DNA of 64,000 nt from Anaerohabitans sp964387285 (GTDB lineage Bacteria > Zhuqueibacterota > Zhuqueibacteria > Residuimicrobiales > Residuimicrobiaceae): assembly GCA_964387285.1 (NCBI GenBank), contig CAYLWO010000004.1, positions 99,522-163,521 on the forward strand, written 5' to 3'. Below the pieces are notes generated by a model. The model worked only from the letters and a program-made list of their open reading frames with translations. It ran no database searches and was not told the DNA's origin. Shown piece by piece: positions 17,897 to 26,837 of this stretch (position 1 is its first letter; every line of letters begins with the position of its first letter). The translations under genes and the position numbers were made by a program.

Positions 17897-20800
17897 ATGA
17901 GAAAACAGTCTCTATTTTTTATAATCGCAATCGTCATTTATTGTACGTTGCATGCGCAAAGCGTCCTTTCCGTTGATGAATTAATAAAAAATTTGCCGGC
18001 GCAGAATCAGGTGCAGCATGAACTGCTTGTTGAAGCACTGCTCAATCACGGCGCCGCAGGGTGGACAAAAATAATCCAAAAGTTGGAGAGCAGCGACAAT
18101 GCTCAGATACAGGAAGCGCATTACGCTTTGGATGCCATGTTTCATTTCGCCGGACGTTTGCCCAGAACGGACAACCGGCGCCAGGCTTTGTTGACGTCAT
18201 TAAACCAGAGTCTGACGCAAAAACACTCTCCGACTAATCTCGCCTTGTTGATTTCATTAATGCCATTTTGCCCGGATGAACGCATGACCAACTGGTTACA
18301 ACCTTTTTTAAAGCAGGAAAGGTTGTGTGAACCGGCAGCTGCGGCCCTGTCGCAACTGGCTGTGCCGGCAAGTGGAAAAGCAATGACCGAAGCGCTGTCC
18401 GGCGGAAATGATAAAACCAAAATGTGCCTCATCAACATGCTCGGACAGATGAATTACCGTCACGCAGGTCCGGCTATTTTTGATCTCGTGCAGAAAAAAA
18501 ACGAAACTCTCAGACAAGCGGCGTTTTCTTCTCTGGCTGCCATGGGCTATGAAAAGGCCGAAGCATTATTACATCAATGTGCTCTGCAGGATGATCAACA
18601 AGCCGCAAACTATATGCTGTACACAAAAAATACTTTGAATAAAAATAAAGCAATTCAAATTTGCCGGTCCATTTTCAACAATGTGGAAAAGCAATGGCCA
18701 AATAACATTCGCATCAACGCCCTGTCCATATTGACGGAAAAATTAGAGTCAGAGGCTTTACCCGATTTGTGTCGCGCAGCGCTTGAGGATAACAAAGAGA
18801 TTCGTATGGCCGCATTGCGATTGGCCGAGCCTTATCATTCGGGTGCAGATGTGCAAAAATGGACCTCTCTCCTGCCAACTGCAGCTCCACCCGCGCAAGT
18901 GGATATCCTGGGATTGCTGGGCAGGCAAAAAGCCGGTTCTGCTGGCCCGGCCATGAAAACCATGTTAAAAAGTCCGGAAGCCAAGGTGCGTATGGCGGCC
19001 GGTCGTGCTTTAACCCTGACCATTGGGCAAGAGGCAATACCTTTTCTATTGGGTCAATTGGCTAAAACGATCGATATAACCGAGCAACAAGAGACAAAAC
19101 AAAACTTGCTCATACTGCCCAATGAACCGTTAATCAGAGAGCGAACGCAAGTTTATGCCGATATGCCGGCGGCGGCAAAGAAAATTTTATTGGAAATCGG
19201 CATCAGCCGGCAGGATAGCACGATCATTCCGGTGCTGCTCGCCGGCCTGTCAGCTGACGATGCCGTTCTGCGCATGACGGGTCTGGAGGGATTAAAGACG
19301 TTGGCATCGCTTGACGCTTTGCCGGGCGCGCTGGCGTGCTTAAAATCGGCAGAACCTTCGGAAACCAGGGCTGCGCAAAATTGTATTATTGAAATCATCA
19401 AAAAAAGCCGGGACAGCAAGACGGCATTGCACCAGTTGGATGAATATTTTAATTCCGCGACATTGGCGCAAAAGAAAAATATTCTCCGCATTTGGCGCGG
19501 CCTGGGCGGCGGCATGTGTTTGCAAAAGGTACAAGCGCTTACAGCAAATGCCGATCTCAGGGATGAAGCTCTGCGCACCCTGTGCGACTGGCCGGATATA
19601 AGCGCTTTAGAACCTTTGCTGCAATTGGCCGGCAGCAAGATGGAGCAGAATTATCGCATTCTGGCTATCCGCGGCAGCCTGCGTATTGTGCGCGAAAACA
19701 CCCTGGCTGATCTGCGGCAGTTGCAATATCTGCAGCGCATCATGAACGTGTGCGAGCGAGCGGAAGAAAAACGAATGGTGCTCGCCCAGGTGGGCATGAT
19801 CAAATCGGTCTCTGCCGTCCAATACGCCGCAGGTTTATGCAACGACCCGGATATCGGCTATGAAGCCGCTGTTGCGCTAGTCCATGCCGCCGCGCCGAAT
19901 GAGGAAGGCAAGTCCGATCTTGCCGCACAGGAGGTTGCAGCCGCTCTTGTTCAGACTCTATCCGGTAAAGCATGTCAACAAAAAATTATTGATGCACCTC
20001 TACTCAAGACAACCTTGAATAAGCCGCCGGAAGGTTTTGTTGCCTTGTTCAACGGCCAGGATTTATCCGGATGGAAAGGTTTAGTGGCTGATCCGGTACA
20101 ACGCAGCAAGATGAGTGCGGCCGAGTTGGCCAGGGAACAGCTTGAAGCCGATAAGGAGATGCGTCAGCACTGGCAAGTAATGGATGGCGTGCTCTGCTTT
20201 GATGGACAGGGGCATAGCCTGTGCACCAGCCGGGATTATACTGATTTCGAAATGTATGTGGATTGGAAAATAGAAAAATTCGGCGACAGCGGCATTTATC
20301 TGCGCGGCGCACCCCAGGTGCAAATATGGGATCCGGCGCAATGGCCTGAGGGATCCGGCGGACTTTATAATAATCAAAAAAATCCATCCAAACCTCTGGT
20401 CAGGGCGGATAATCCCATTGGCTCCTGGAACACCTTTCACATCATTATGGTTGACCAGCGGGTCACGGTTTATTTGAATGAGACCTTGATCGTGGATAAT
20501 GTGATCATGGAGAATTACTGGGAGCGGGACAAACCGATCTATCGCAGCGGACAGATAGAATTGCAGTCGCACAACTCGCCGCTTTATTTCCGCAATATCT
20601 TTATCAAAGAGCTGCCGGAGATAGAGCCGGCGTTCAACGGACCGCTGTTCAACGGCGTTGATCTTGCCGGCTGGCAAATTATCAATGGCAGGCCTGAGAG
20701 TTGGGGAGCAGCCGACGGCATTCTTTACACCACAGGTCAAGGCGGCGGCTGGCTGTCCACAACGCGACAGTTCCAGGATTTTAAATTGGAGTTGGAATTC

Positions 20801-21199
20801 CGCGTGCCGGCTGACGGCAACAGCGGCGTATTTATCCGCAGTCCCCATGAAGGCGATCCAGCGTATACCGGCATGGAGATTCAGGTGCTGGATGATTATG
20901 CCGAGCAATATGCCAAATTGAATCCCTGGCAATACACCGGCAGTGTGTATGGTGTGCAGGCGCCGTCGCAGCGCGTGACCAAGCAGGCTGGTGAATGGCA
21001 AAAGATGGTCATCACCTGTCAGGGACCTCATGTAACCGTGGAATTGAACGGCGTTAAAACGGTGGATACGAATCTCATCGAGCATATGGACAAGAGCAAA
21101 GAGCATCCGGGCATCAAGCGCCGCGGCGGGTATATTGGTCTGCAGAATCACAGTTCGCGATTAGAGTATCGCAACATTTGGTTGCAAGAATTGCGCTGA
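17897..21199 (+). CDS. Secreted HEAT-repeat protein with two DUF1080 (3-keto-disaccharide hydrolase) domains
   Basis: The start taken is ATG 17897 (MRKQSLFFIIAIVIYC signal peptide), with GGAAGG 10 bases upstream. The protein has 1100 residues. Residues about 25-700 are helical HEAT-type repeats. The first DUF1080 domain (about 710-900) begins GFVALFNGQDLSGWKG, with GDSGIYLRG and WNTFHIIM. The second (about 905-1100) begins PLFNGVDLAGWQI, with GNSGVFIRS and YIGLQNH. DUF1080/3-keto-disaccharide hydrolases cleave 3-oxo-glycosides made by Gfo/Idh-type oxidoreductases, one of which is encoded just upstream. Two catalytic-type domains plus a long solenoid is an uncommon layout. Confidence 0.88.
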   Translation: MRKQSLFFIIAIVIYCTLHAQSVLSVDELIKNLPAQNQVQHELLVEALLNHGAAGWTKIIQKLESSDNAQIQEAHYALDAMFHFAGRLPRTDNRRQALLTSLNQSLTQKHSPTNLALLISLMPFCPDERMTNWLQPFLKQERLCEPAAAALSQLAVPASGKAMTEALSGGNDKTKMCLINMLGQMNYRHAGPAIFDLVQKKNETLRQAAFSSLAAMGYEKAEALLHQCALQDDQQAANYMLYTKNTLNKNKAIQICRSIFNNVEKQWPNNIRINALSILTEKLESEALPDLCRAALEDNKEIRMAALRLAEPYHSGADVQKWTSLLPTAAPPAQVDILGLLGRQKAGSAGPAMKTMLKSPEAKVRMAAGRALTLTIGQEAIPFLLGQLAKTIDITEQQETKQNLLILPNEPLIRERTQVYADMPAAAKKILLEIGISRQDSTIIPVLLAGLSADDAVLRMTGLEGLKTLASLDALPGALACLKSAEPSETRAAQNCIIEIIKKSRDSKTALHQLDEYFNSATLAQKKNILRIWRGLGGGMCLQKVQALTANADLRDEALRTLCDWPDISALEPLLQLAGSKMEQNYRILAIRGSLRIVRENTLADLRQLQYLQRIMNVCERAEEKRMVLAQVGMIKSVSAVQYAAGLCNDPDIGYEAAVALVHAAAPNEEGKSDLAAQEVAAALVQTLSGKACQQKIIDAPLLKTTLNKPPEGFVALFNGQDLSGWKGLVADPVQRSKMSAAELAREQLEADKEMRQHWQVMDGVLCFDGQGHSLCTSRDYTDFEMYVDWKIEKFGDSGIYLRGAPQVQIWDPAQWPEGSGGLYNNQKNPSKPLVRADNPIGSWNTFHIIMVDQRVTVYLNETLIVDNVIMENYWERDKPIYRSGQIELQSHNSPLYFRNIFIKELPEIEPAFNGPLFNGVDLAGWQIINGRPESWGAADGILYTTGQGGGWLSTTRQFQDFKLELEFRVPADGNSGVFIRSPHEGDPAYTGMEIQVLDDYAEQYAKLNPWQYTGSVYGVQAPSQRVTKQAGEWQKMVITCQGPHVTVELNGVKTVDTNLIEHMDKSKEHPGIKRRGGYIGLQNHSSRLEYRNIWLQELR

Positions 21200-21702
21200 G
21201 CAGATTTTTCTGTCGTTGCGAGCGCAGCATCTGATCTCAACAATCCGTAATCATCCAGTATGGAGCGAAGCAATCCCCGTACAAAGGGCAATGACTGCGC
21301 GCAGAATCAGGTGCAACCGCGGGGATTGCCGCAGGCCGCAAAAAACGCGGCCATCGCAATGACAAGGAACCTTGTTTGTGTTGATTTTGACCCTTGAATG
21401 ATGCAAAAAGTGTATACACTTTTATAAGCATGCATTATTGTATTACGCGTTGTTTTTCGCGCAAAATGGCAACAAACTCTTTGAGCAGCACCCCTTCTTG
21501 CAATGAAAAAAATATCCACCTTTTTTCGCTGCTGTTTTTTTCGTCTGTTTGCAGTTCTGCTGCGCTAGGCATTTTCAGCCAATCTCCTGCTCATCCGCAG
21601 ATGACGCAGATGTTCGCAGATAACATTGGGATGGCGACTTTTCTGCGCAATCTGCGGATTATTATACTATTCATTCCGGTTTATCTGGGCTGGGGGATAA
21701 CT
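21200..21702. other. Non-coding stretch with genome-wide repeat fragments
   Basis: No gene was seen. The sequence GGAGCGAAGCAATCCCC (21262-21278) recurs inverted with one mismatch at 22611-22627, and CGCAATGACA recurs after both. A hairpin GGCCGC-AAAAAAC-GCGGCC (about 21334-21352) resembles the hairpins of the elements at 7746-7920 and 54158-54280. Bases 21440-21467 resemble 1833-1860. A long open frame crosses the right part but reads as low-complexity sequence until the GIY-YIG remnant. Confidence 0.5.
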
Positions 21703-21858
21703 TTGGAAAAATATTATTATGTCTCCATCATGGCCAACAAGCACAGATCTGTTCTCTATACCGGTGTGACATCTAGTCTGGTACGGCGAGTTGATCAACA
21801 CAAGAAAAAAACACAGGAAGGATTTATCAGAGGATTTTTAAACAACATGTCATTGTAA
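21703..21858 (+). pseudogene. Truncated GIY-YIG endonuclease-like gene
   Basis: From TTG 21703 the frame encodes EKYYYVSIM then SVLYTGVTSSLVRRVDQHKKK and GFI, the standard N-terminal half of the small GIY-YIG proteins of about 85-95 residues (Y-x-I-M, LYTGVT, the catalytic Arg and the HK motif). It then diverges to RGFLNNMSL and stops after about 51 residues, losing the conserved Glu and C-terminal strands. It is probably a decayed gene. Confidence 0.6.
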
Positions 21859-21880
21859 ACACGCCGTAACATTTATGCCG

Positions 21881-22579
21881 CTATTCCCCCACATGCAACC
21901 GAAATCCCTTGCCGTGCATATTGGTGATGGCGATGCGGCTGTCCAGACTCAAGTACTTGCGCAATTTGCTCAAATACACATCCATGGAACGGCTGTTGAA
22001 AAACGTATCTTCCTCCCAGATCAGTTTCAACGCAGTCTCGCGTTCCAATATTTTTTCCTTATGCAAACATAACAGACGCAGCAATTCCGATTCACGATGG
22101 GTAAGTTTGCGTTTCGCCTGCGGATGTTCGAGACTCTGTTCCTTGGCGTTAAAACGGTATTCGCCGATCTCGAAAATCTGCCGTACAGGTTCCTCCGCAA
22201 CCATTTTCCGGCTGCGCCGCAGCACCGCCTGCATGCGCAACACCAGTTCTTCCATACTAAAGGGCTTGGTTATGTAATCGTCCGCACCTATGCGCAAACC
22301 CTGGATTTTATCCTCTTTCAAGGACTTGGCCGTAAGAAAAATGATCGGCATTTCACCATTAATCTTGCGAATGGCTTTGGCGAGATTAAAACCGTCCTTT
22401 TTCGGCAACATGACATCGATCAGACAAAGATCAAAAGCTCCTTTTAAAAACAGCGATAATCCTTCGTCGCCGTCGCGCGCCAGGACAACGGAAAAATTCT
22501 GCAATTCCAATCCCTCCTGGGTCATGTAACCCAGATTGGGATCATCTTCAACCAGTAGTATTTTCGCCGTATGATTCAT
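21881..22579 (-). CDS. OmpR/PhoB-family response regulator
   Basis: A 232-residue two-domain regulator. In the receiver domain, acidic pocket residues E11, D12 and D13, phospho-acceptor D55 (LCLIDVMLP), T83 and K105 (ITKPF) are all present. The C-terminal winged helix runs from about 137, with RKLTHRESELLRLLCLHKEKILERE and SMDVYLSKLRKYL as recognition region. It should be phosphorylated by the kinase encoded 209 bases upstream and bind DNA. The ATG has GAAGG six bases upstream. The intervening gap with the kinase gene carries repeats, including the hairpin CGCGGCAT/ATGCCGCG at 22703-22720. Confidence 0.92.
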   Translation of the reverse strand: MNHTAKILLVEDDPNLGYMTQEGLELQNFSVVLARDGDEGLSLFLKGAFDLCLIDVMLPKKDGFNLAKAIRKINGEMPIIFLTAKSLKEDKIQGLRIGADDYITKPFSMEELVLRMQAVLRRSRKMVAEEPVRQIFEIGEYRFNAKEQSLEHPQAKRKLTHRESELLRLLCLHKEKILERETALKLIWEEDTFFNSRSMDVYLSKLRKYLSLDSRIAITNMHGKGFRLHVGE

Positions 22580-22702
22580 TTAAGCCTTCAGGAAAATTTT
22601 CGGTGTATAAGGGGATTGCTTCACTCCAGCTGAGTTAAATCCCTTTGTCGGCGACGGCGCCTGCGTTCGCAATGACACGGTTGTAGTGTTATTTGAGAAA
22701 TT

Positions 22703-22720
22703 CGCGGCATGAATGCCGCG
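22703..22720. repeat. Short perfect palindrome between kinase and regulator genes
   Basis: CGCGGCAT-GA-ATGCCGCG forms an 8-bp stem. It lies in a 209-base gap that also has the dispersed repeat GGGGATTGCTTCACTCC (22611-22627). It may be a REP-like element rather than a regulator site. Confidence 0.4.
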
Positions 22721-22788
22721 GTACATCCTCAATGACGCATTTTTCTGCATTTTTAATAACCAATGCCTGACCCGGATAAACCGGAACA

Positions 22789-24474
22789 TCATTCCCTCTT
22801 GATTACCGGCAACCAAAACGTAAAACAACTGCCTTTGCCTGCCGTACTGGTCACGCTGATCTTGCCTTGATGAGCCGTCAACATCAGGCGCACATAGGAC
22901 AAACCGATACCGAATCCTTTGACATTGTGCACGTTGCCGGTGTTGACACGATAAAATTTTTCAAAAATACGCTGCAACTCTTTATCGGTCATGCCGATGC
23001 CGTTGTCCTGGATGCTGATTTCAATGCCATTTTCCAAATTACGGCTGCGAATTGCTATTTGCGGTGATTGCTCAGTGTACTTGACGGCATTATCCAGCAA
23101 ATTATGTACAATGTTTTGCAGATGCACGGTGTCGCCCTGGACCACAGTTTCGGTTGCCTGTGGATCAAATTCCATCGTACCGTTAACGTTTTCCATCAAT
23201 AAAGAAAAATTCTTGATCGCCTGTTCAATAATCACATGCATGTTCACTTTTTCATACCGCAACTCGACATCACCTTGTTCCAGAGCCGCCATCTGCAGTA
23301 TCTTTTCAACCTGACTGCGCATGCGCCGGCTTTCATCCAGAATGATGCGGCTGTATTGGGTCAAACGCCCTGTGTCCTCCTTGGCAATGGCTTTTTGCAT
23401 GGTCTCGCCTGCCAAAGATATGGTCGTAATTGGCGTTTTGAATTCGTGCGTCATATTGTTGATAAAATCGATCAAACGACTGCTAAAGGCCTTTTGATTG
23501 GCCAGCGTACGCACAATTAAAGAGAAACAAAGTATAAGCATTAACAAAAAACAGGCAGAGGCTGCTAAAAATGGCAGCATGGAGCGCGTGCGGATCATCC
23601 TTTGTACTGGAAAATACAGACATAACTCGCTCCTGGACATGCGCACATCATTAGGAAAGAGCGGCATATGAAAACAGGATGACTTGATGACCTTGCTCAA
23701 CCAATGCGGTTGCGCATACAACAAAGAATCTTTTCCTACATCCAGAATGCCATAATAATAGGAAGACGGCAAATCCGACTCGGCGATGGTGACCGTAATA
23801 ATCGAATCCAATGCAGCCAGGTTAACGCGCTGTAAAACGGATTTTTCCTGAACAAGCACCAATTCATCCAAAACCCGGTTCACCAGCTTGCGCTTTTCCT
23901 TGACAAACTTGACCGGCACCACCAACTTGTCTTCTTTGTCGTTCATCAACTCTACGATAAAGGTACTGCTGTCGGAAATCATGGAGACGCGCACCGGCTG
24001 ATGATGCGGAACCGGTACATGATACACGCCGGCCGGTTTACGATCATCCATCAAGGCGATCTGCGTCTTGCCGGAGGAATCCATGGTCTTGATGATAACA
24101 TGTTCCGGCTTTTTCAAGGATAATTTTAGATTCTGATCAACCATCTCCACATGGGGCATGGAATCATCGGTTATATGCATCTGCACATTGATGGTCTTGC
24201 TCGAATCTTGATTATAGGTGTATCGCGCACTGATTTGCTGTTGCGGTTGTACCGGGCGTTTTACATTCCAGGCCAGGGCACGCACGGCGTGCGCCGCTTC
24301 ATTGGTCTCCAGGCGGCTGACAATTTGATGCATGGCATTGTAGACCGTTTGATCAAACAATCGGCTCTCCAAATCAGCTGCCCGGCGCAATAGAAAATAT
24401 TGCACCAGTATCAGACCAAAGAGGGCAAGTCCGATAATCCCGGTGATCCAGGTTGTGGTTTTGCGTATGTTCAT
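22789..24474 (-). CDS. Membrane sensor histidine kinase
   Basis: A 561-residue kinase. Membrane helix one is at about 9-30 and helix two at about 300-325 (FLAASACFLLMLILCFSLIV), with a periplasmic sensor of about 270 residues between them. The HisKA box is FINNMTHEFKTPITTISLA (phospho-His in THEF). The ATPase has N-box HNLLDNAVKYT, G1 QDNGIGM, F-box FEKFYRV and G2 GFGIGLSYV. All catalytic motifs are intact. It pairs with the OmpR-type regulator downstream. The signal sensed is not predictable from the sequence. The gene diverges from the sulfatase gene. Confidence 0.93.
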   Translation of the reverse strand: MNIRKTTTWITGIIGLALFGLILVQYFLLRRAADLESRLFDQTVYNAMHQIVSRLETNEAAHAVRALAWNVKRPVQPQQQISARYTYNQDSSKTINVQMHITDDSMPHVEMVDQNLKLSLKKPEHVIIKTMDSSGKTQIALMDDRKPAGVYHVPVPHHQPVRVSMISDSSTFIVELMNDKEDKLVVPVKFVKEKRKLVNRVLDELVLVQEKSVLQRVNLAALDSIITVTIAESDLPSSYYYGILDVGKDSLLYAQPHWLSKVIKSSCFHMPLFPNDVRMSRSELCLYFPVQRMIRTRSMLPFLAASACFLLMLILCFSLIVRTLANQKAFSSRLIDFINNMTHEFKTPITTISLAGETMQKAIAKEDTGRLTQYSRIILDESRRMRSQVEKILQMAALEQGDVELRYEKVNMHVIIEQAIKNFSLLMENVNGTMEFDPQATETVVQGDTVHLQNIVHNLLDNAVKYTEQSPQIAIRSRNLENGIEISIQDNGIGMTDKELQRIFEKFYRVNTGNVHNVKGFGIGLSYVRLMLTAHQGKISVTSTAGKGSCFTFWLPVIKRE

Positions 24475-24586
24475 GACTCAATTTACGGATAATTCGACAA
24501 AAAGTCTCGTACTTTAACATTTATTAACATTTTAGCAATTTAGATGCTTGCAAATCTAATATTTTCAGTTTATTTTAAGGAGAACT

Positions 24587-24615
24587 GTGCAAAGATTTGA
24601 AACCTTTGCAAGGTT
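24587..24615. repeat. AACCTT-GCAAGGTT palindromic repeat, copy D
   Basis: The core AAACCTTTGCAAGGTT (24600-24615) has a partial left arm TGCAAAG. It lies in the divergent region between the histidine kinase and sulfatase genes, inside the open frame upstream of the true sulfatase start. Confidence 0.55.
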
Positions 24616-24673
24616 GAGAAAATGGACATCTCGTTTATCCGGTTACCAGCTTTGGAAAAAACAAGGGACGCCA

Positions 24674-26533
24674 ATGAAACAAAAAAACATTTCCAGACGC
24701 AGTTTTATTCGTCAATCTGCAGCCGTTGTTCCGGCTGTCGCTTTGGCGCCAAAATTCTTAAATGCACAAGCAACATTTCCAAATCAACCCAATATCGTCC
24801 TGATATTAACAGACCAGGAACGGCAGGTTCGCTATTTCCCAGAGCAGTGGATCGAAAATAATTTGCCCAACTTTAACCGTTTGCGCAACAGAGGAATTTC
24901 CTTTTCCAATAATTTCTGTAACAGTTCCATGTGCTCGCCCAGTCGCGCCACCCTGTTCACCGGACTCTATCCGGCACAACATCAGGTGACAGACACGTTA
25001 CCGGAAGCAGCAGGTAAAAACCATAGTGATTCCGTACATGATTTAAACCCAGGAACGCCCAACCTGGCCCATGTTTTAAAATCCGCAGGTTACCAGGTCG
25101 TATACAAAGGCAAATGGCATCTGAGTCGTCCTGTTGGCAGCGAATGGACCAGTGAGGATGTCGCCCGGTATGGATTTGACGGTTGGGATCCGCCCGATGG
25201 CGGCGAAGATACGGATCCGGAAAATTTCGGCGGCGGCCAAGCCAATCATGACAACCGTTATGCCGAAGATGCCGTCGCTTTTCTGCAAAACGTAGACGCC
25301 GGCCAACCTTTCGCGCTCATCGTCTCGCTCATCAATCCACATGATGTAGCCGGTTATCCGAGCACCTATGCTGAAGATTATGATCCCTCCTATCTGCAAG
25401 GCGATATTAAATTGCCGCCGAATGTCGATGAAGATTTGCAAAACAATTTTAAACCGCATACCCAAGCGGAACTGCTCAACCGGTTGGCCATCGGCATGGG
25501 CGCCTTGCTTACAGACAAACGGCGTAAAGAGTACGTGAATTTTTACGGCAATCTTTTAAAAAAGGTGGACAAACAAATCGGCGCCATACTCGATGAACTC
25601 GAGAGACCACGCGGGACCCTACCTCCGCTTTCGGAATCTACGCTGGTCATTCGAACAGCAGATCATGGTGAAATGGGCCTGGCTCACGGCGGGTTACGGC
25701 AAAAAATGTTTGTCGCTTATGAAGAGGCCATGCATTTACCGTTGATCATCAGCAATCCGCTTCTTTTTCCCACAGCACAAAACTGCGATGCGCTCGTGTC
25801 GTTGGTGGATTTGGCGCCGACCATAGCGAGTTTGGCCCAGGTGCAGAACCGCGGCCAATGGACGTTTCGCGGAGTTGATTTTTCTTCTTTGTTAAAAAAT
25901 CCATCAGGTGCGGTCCAGGATGCCGTCCTCTTCACATTTGACGACATCAAGGCCGGACAGGAGAATATTGAACAAATGGTATCGCCGCCCAATCGCATAC
26001 GCTGTATACGGGAAAAGAACTGGAAATTTACCCGTTATTTTGATGGTGCCGGCAAAGAGCCGCAGGAATACGAGATGTACGATCTGGTCAACGATCCGCA
26101 GGAGATGCATAATCTGGCGCATCCCAAACATCCGCGTTTCAATGATCCGGGAGTGGTAATAGAACGCAACCGCTTAGCCGCCAAATTAGCGGCGATGGAA
26201 GCGGAGAAACTGGCGCCCCTGCCTACAGCGGTTGCACAGAGGAGCAGTCAGAGTATCGATTTTCAATTAGAACAAAATTATCCCAATCCGTTCAATCCCA
26301 TTACAAAAATTTCCTTCTCGTTGAAGCAAGTACAACAGGTTCGATTGGAAATAATGACAGAAAACGGCCGCACGGTGAGAGTATTATTGGATGGGGCGGT
26401 CGCAGCAGGCAACCACCAGATTTACTGGGATGGTCGAGATGGATCAGGCAAAAAGGTCGCGAGTGGAGTATACCTCTACTCATTTAGAGCAAAAGACTTT
26501 TTTACAACTCGCAAAATGACAATGGTCAAGTGA
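24674..26533 (+). CDS. Tat-exported sulfatase with C-terminal FlgD-like sorting domain
   Basis: The start chosen is ATG 24674 (MKQKNISRRSFIRQSAAVV), giving a twin-arginine signal; the frame upstream runs through a repeat. The protein has 619 residues. The sulfatase signature CSPSRATLFTG has Cys87 for conversion to formylglycine. Metal-site residues include D47 (LILTDQ), and YKGKWHLSRP and RTADHGEMGLAHG are further family motifs. The last 85 residues carry QNYPNPFNP followed by FSLKQVQQVRLEI and a GVYLYSFRA strand, a FlgD/type-A sorting domain of the FCB group. This marks export to the cell surface. The likely role is removal of sulfate from a polysaccharide or glycoconjugate. Confidence 0.92.
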   Translation: MKQKNISRRSFIRQSAAVVPAVALAPKFLNAQATFPNQPNIVLILTDQERQVRYFPEQWIENNLPNFNRLRNRGISFSNNFCNSSMCSPSRATLFTGLYPAQHQVTDTLPEAAGKNHSDSVHDLNPGTPNLAHVLKSAGYQVVYKGKWHLSRPVGSEWTSEDVARYGFDGWDPPDGGEDTDPENFGGGQANHDNRYAEDAVAFLQNVDAGQPFALIVSLINPHDVAGYPSTYAEDYDPSYLQGDIKLPPNVDEDLQNNFKPHTQAELLNRLAIGMGALLTDKRRKEYVNFYGNLLKKVDKQIGAILDELERPRGTLPPLSESTLVIRTADHGEMGLAHGGLRQKMFVAYEEAMHLPLIISNPLLFPTAQNCDALVSLVDLAPTIASLAQVQNRGQWTFRGVDFSSLLKNPSGAVQDAVLFTFDDIKAGQENIEQMVSPPNRIRCIREKNWKFTRYFDGAGKEPQEYEMYDLVNDPQEMHNLAHPKHPRFNDPGVVIERNRLAAKLAAMEAEKLAPLPTAVAQRSSQSIDFQLEQNYPNPFNPITKISFSLKQVQQVRLEIMTENGRTVRVLLDGAVAAGNHQIYWDGRDGSGKKVASGVYLYSFRAKDFFTTRKMTMVK

Positions 26534-26564
26534 CCTTGTGAAGGTTTAAAACCTTCGCAAGGTT
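26533..26564. repeat. AACCTT-GCAAGGTT palindromic repeat, copy E
   Basis: ACCTTGTGAAGGTTT is followed by AAACCTTCGCAAGGTT (26549-26564), an almost perfect stem. It fills the 37 bases between convergent sulfatase and SemiSWEET-like genes, where it could act as a two-way terminator. Confidence 0.65.
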
Positions 26565-26570
26565 GATTCG

Positions 26571-26837
26571 TCAGATATAAATAAAATACAACACCAGCAA
26601 AATTATCTGCAACAAACAGGCCAGGCAGTTGGTGCTCCAGATGGCAAAGCGTTTGAAACGAAAACCATACCCGGCCCAGAAACCAAAATTCGCCAGGAAA
26701 AGAATCAGATTCTCCAACGATAAAGAGATCGCGTTGCCGACGCGCAGCAGGCGCACAATCTGCAGGGCGATGGCCGTACAGGCAACGAGGCCGAACAACG
26801 TGCCAACCATCTCCCAGCGTTTTTCCGATTTAGCCAT
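26571..26837 (-). CDS. PQ-loop/SemiSWEET-like small membrane protein
   Basis: An 88-residue protein with three hydrophobic helices (about 10-28, 40-58, 65-86). The pattern IALQIVRLLRVGNAISLSLENLILFLANFGFW, then YGFRFKRFAIWSTNCLACLLQIILLVLYF, resembles the MtN3/SemiSWEET triple-helix unit, which dimerises to move sugars or other small solutes. The usual PQ pair is not conserved. The ATG overlaps the stop of the amidase gene (TGATG), so translation is probably coupled. A GTG directly before the ATG is an alternative start. Confidence 0.65.
   Translation of the reverse strand: MAKSEKRWEMVGTLFGLVACTAIALQIVRLLRVGNAISLSLENLILFLANFGFWAGYGFRFKRFAIWSTNCLACLLQIILLVLYFIYI

Noticed and set aside
20081..21151. 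Long minus-strand open frame opposite the DUF1080 gene
   Set aside because: It mirrors the real coding strand, has no recognisable motifs, and the plus strand encodes two clear DUF1080 domains.
21394..21702. N-terminal 103 codons of the frame leading to the GIY-YIG remnant
   Set aside because: They read as repeat-derived, low-complexity sequence with no similarity to nuclease N-termini; a TTG at 21703 is a better start.
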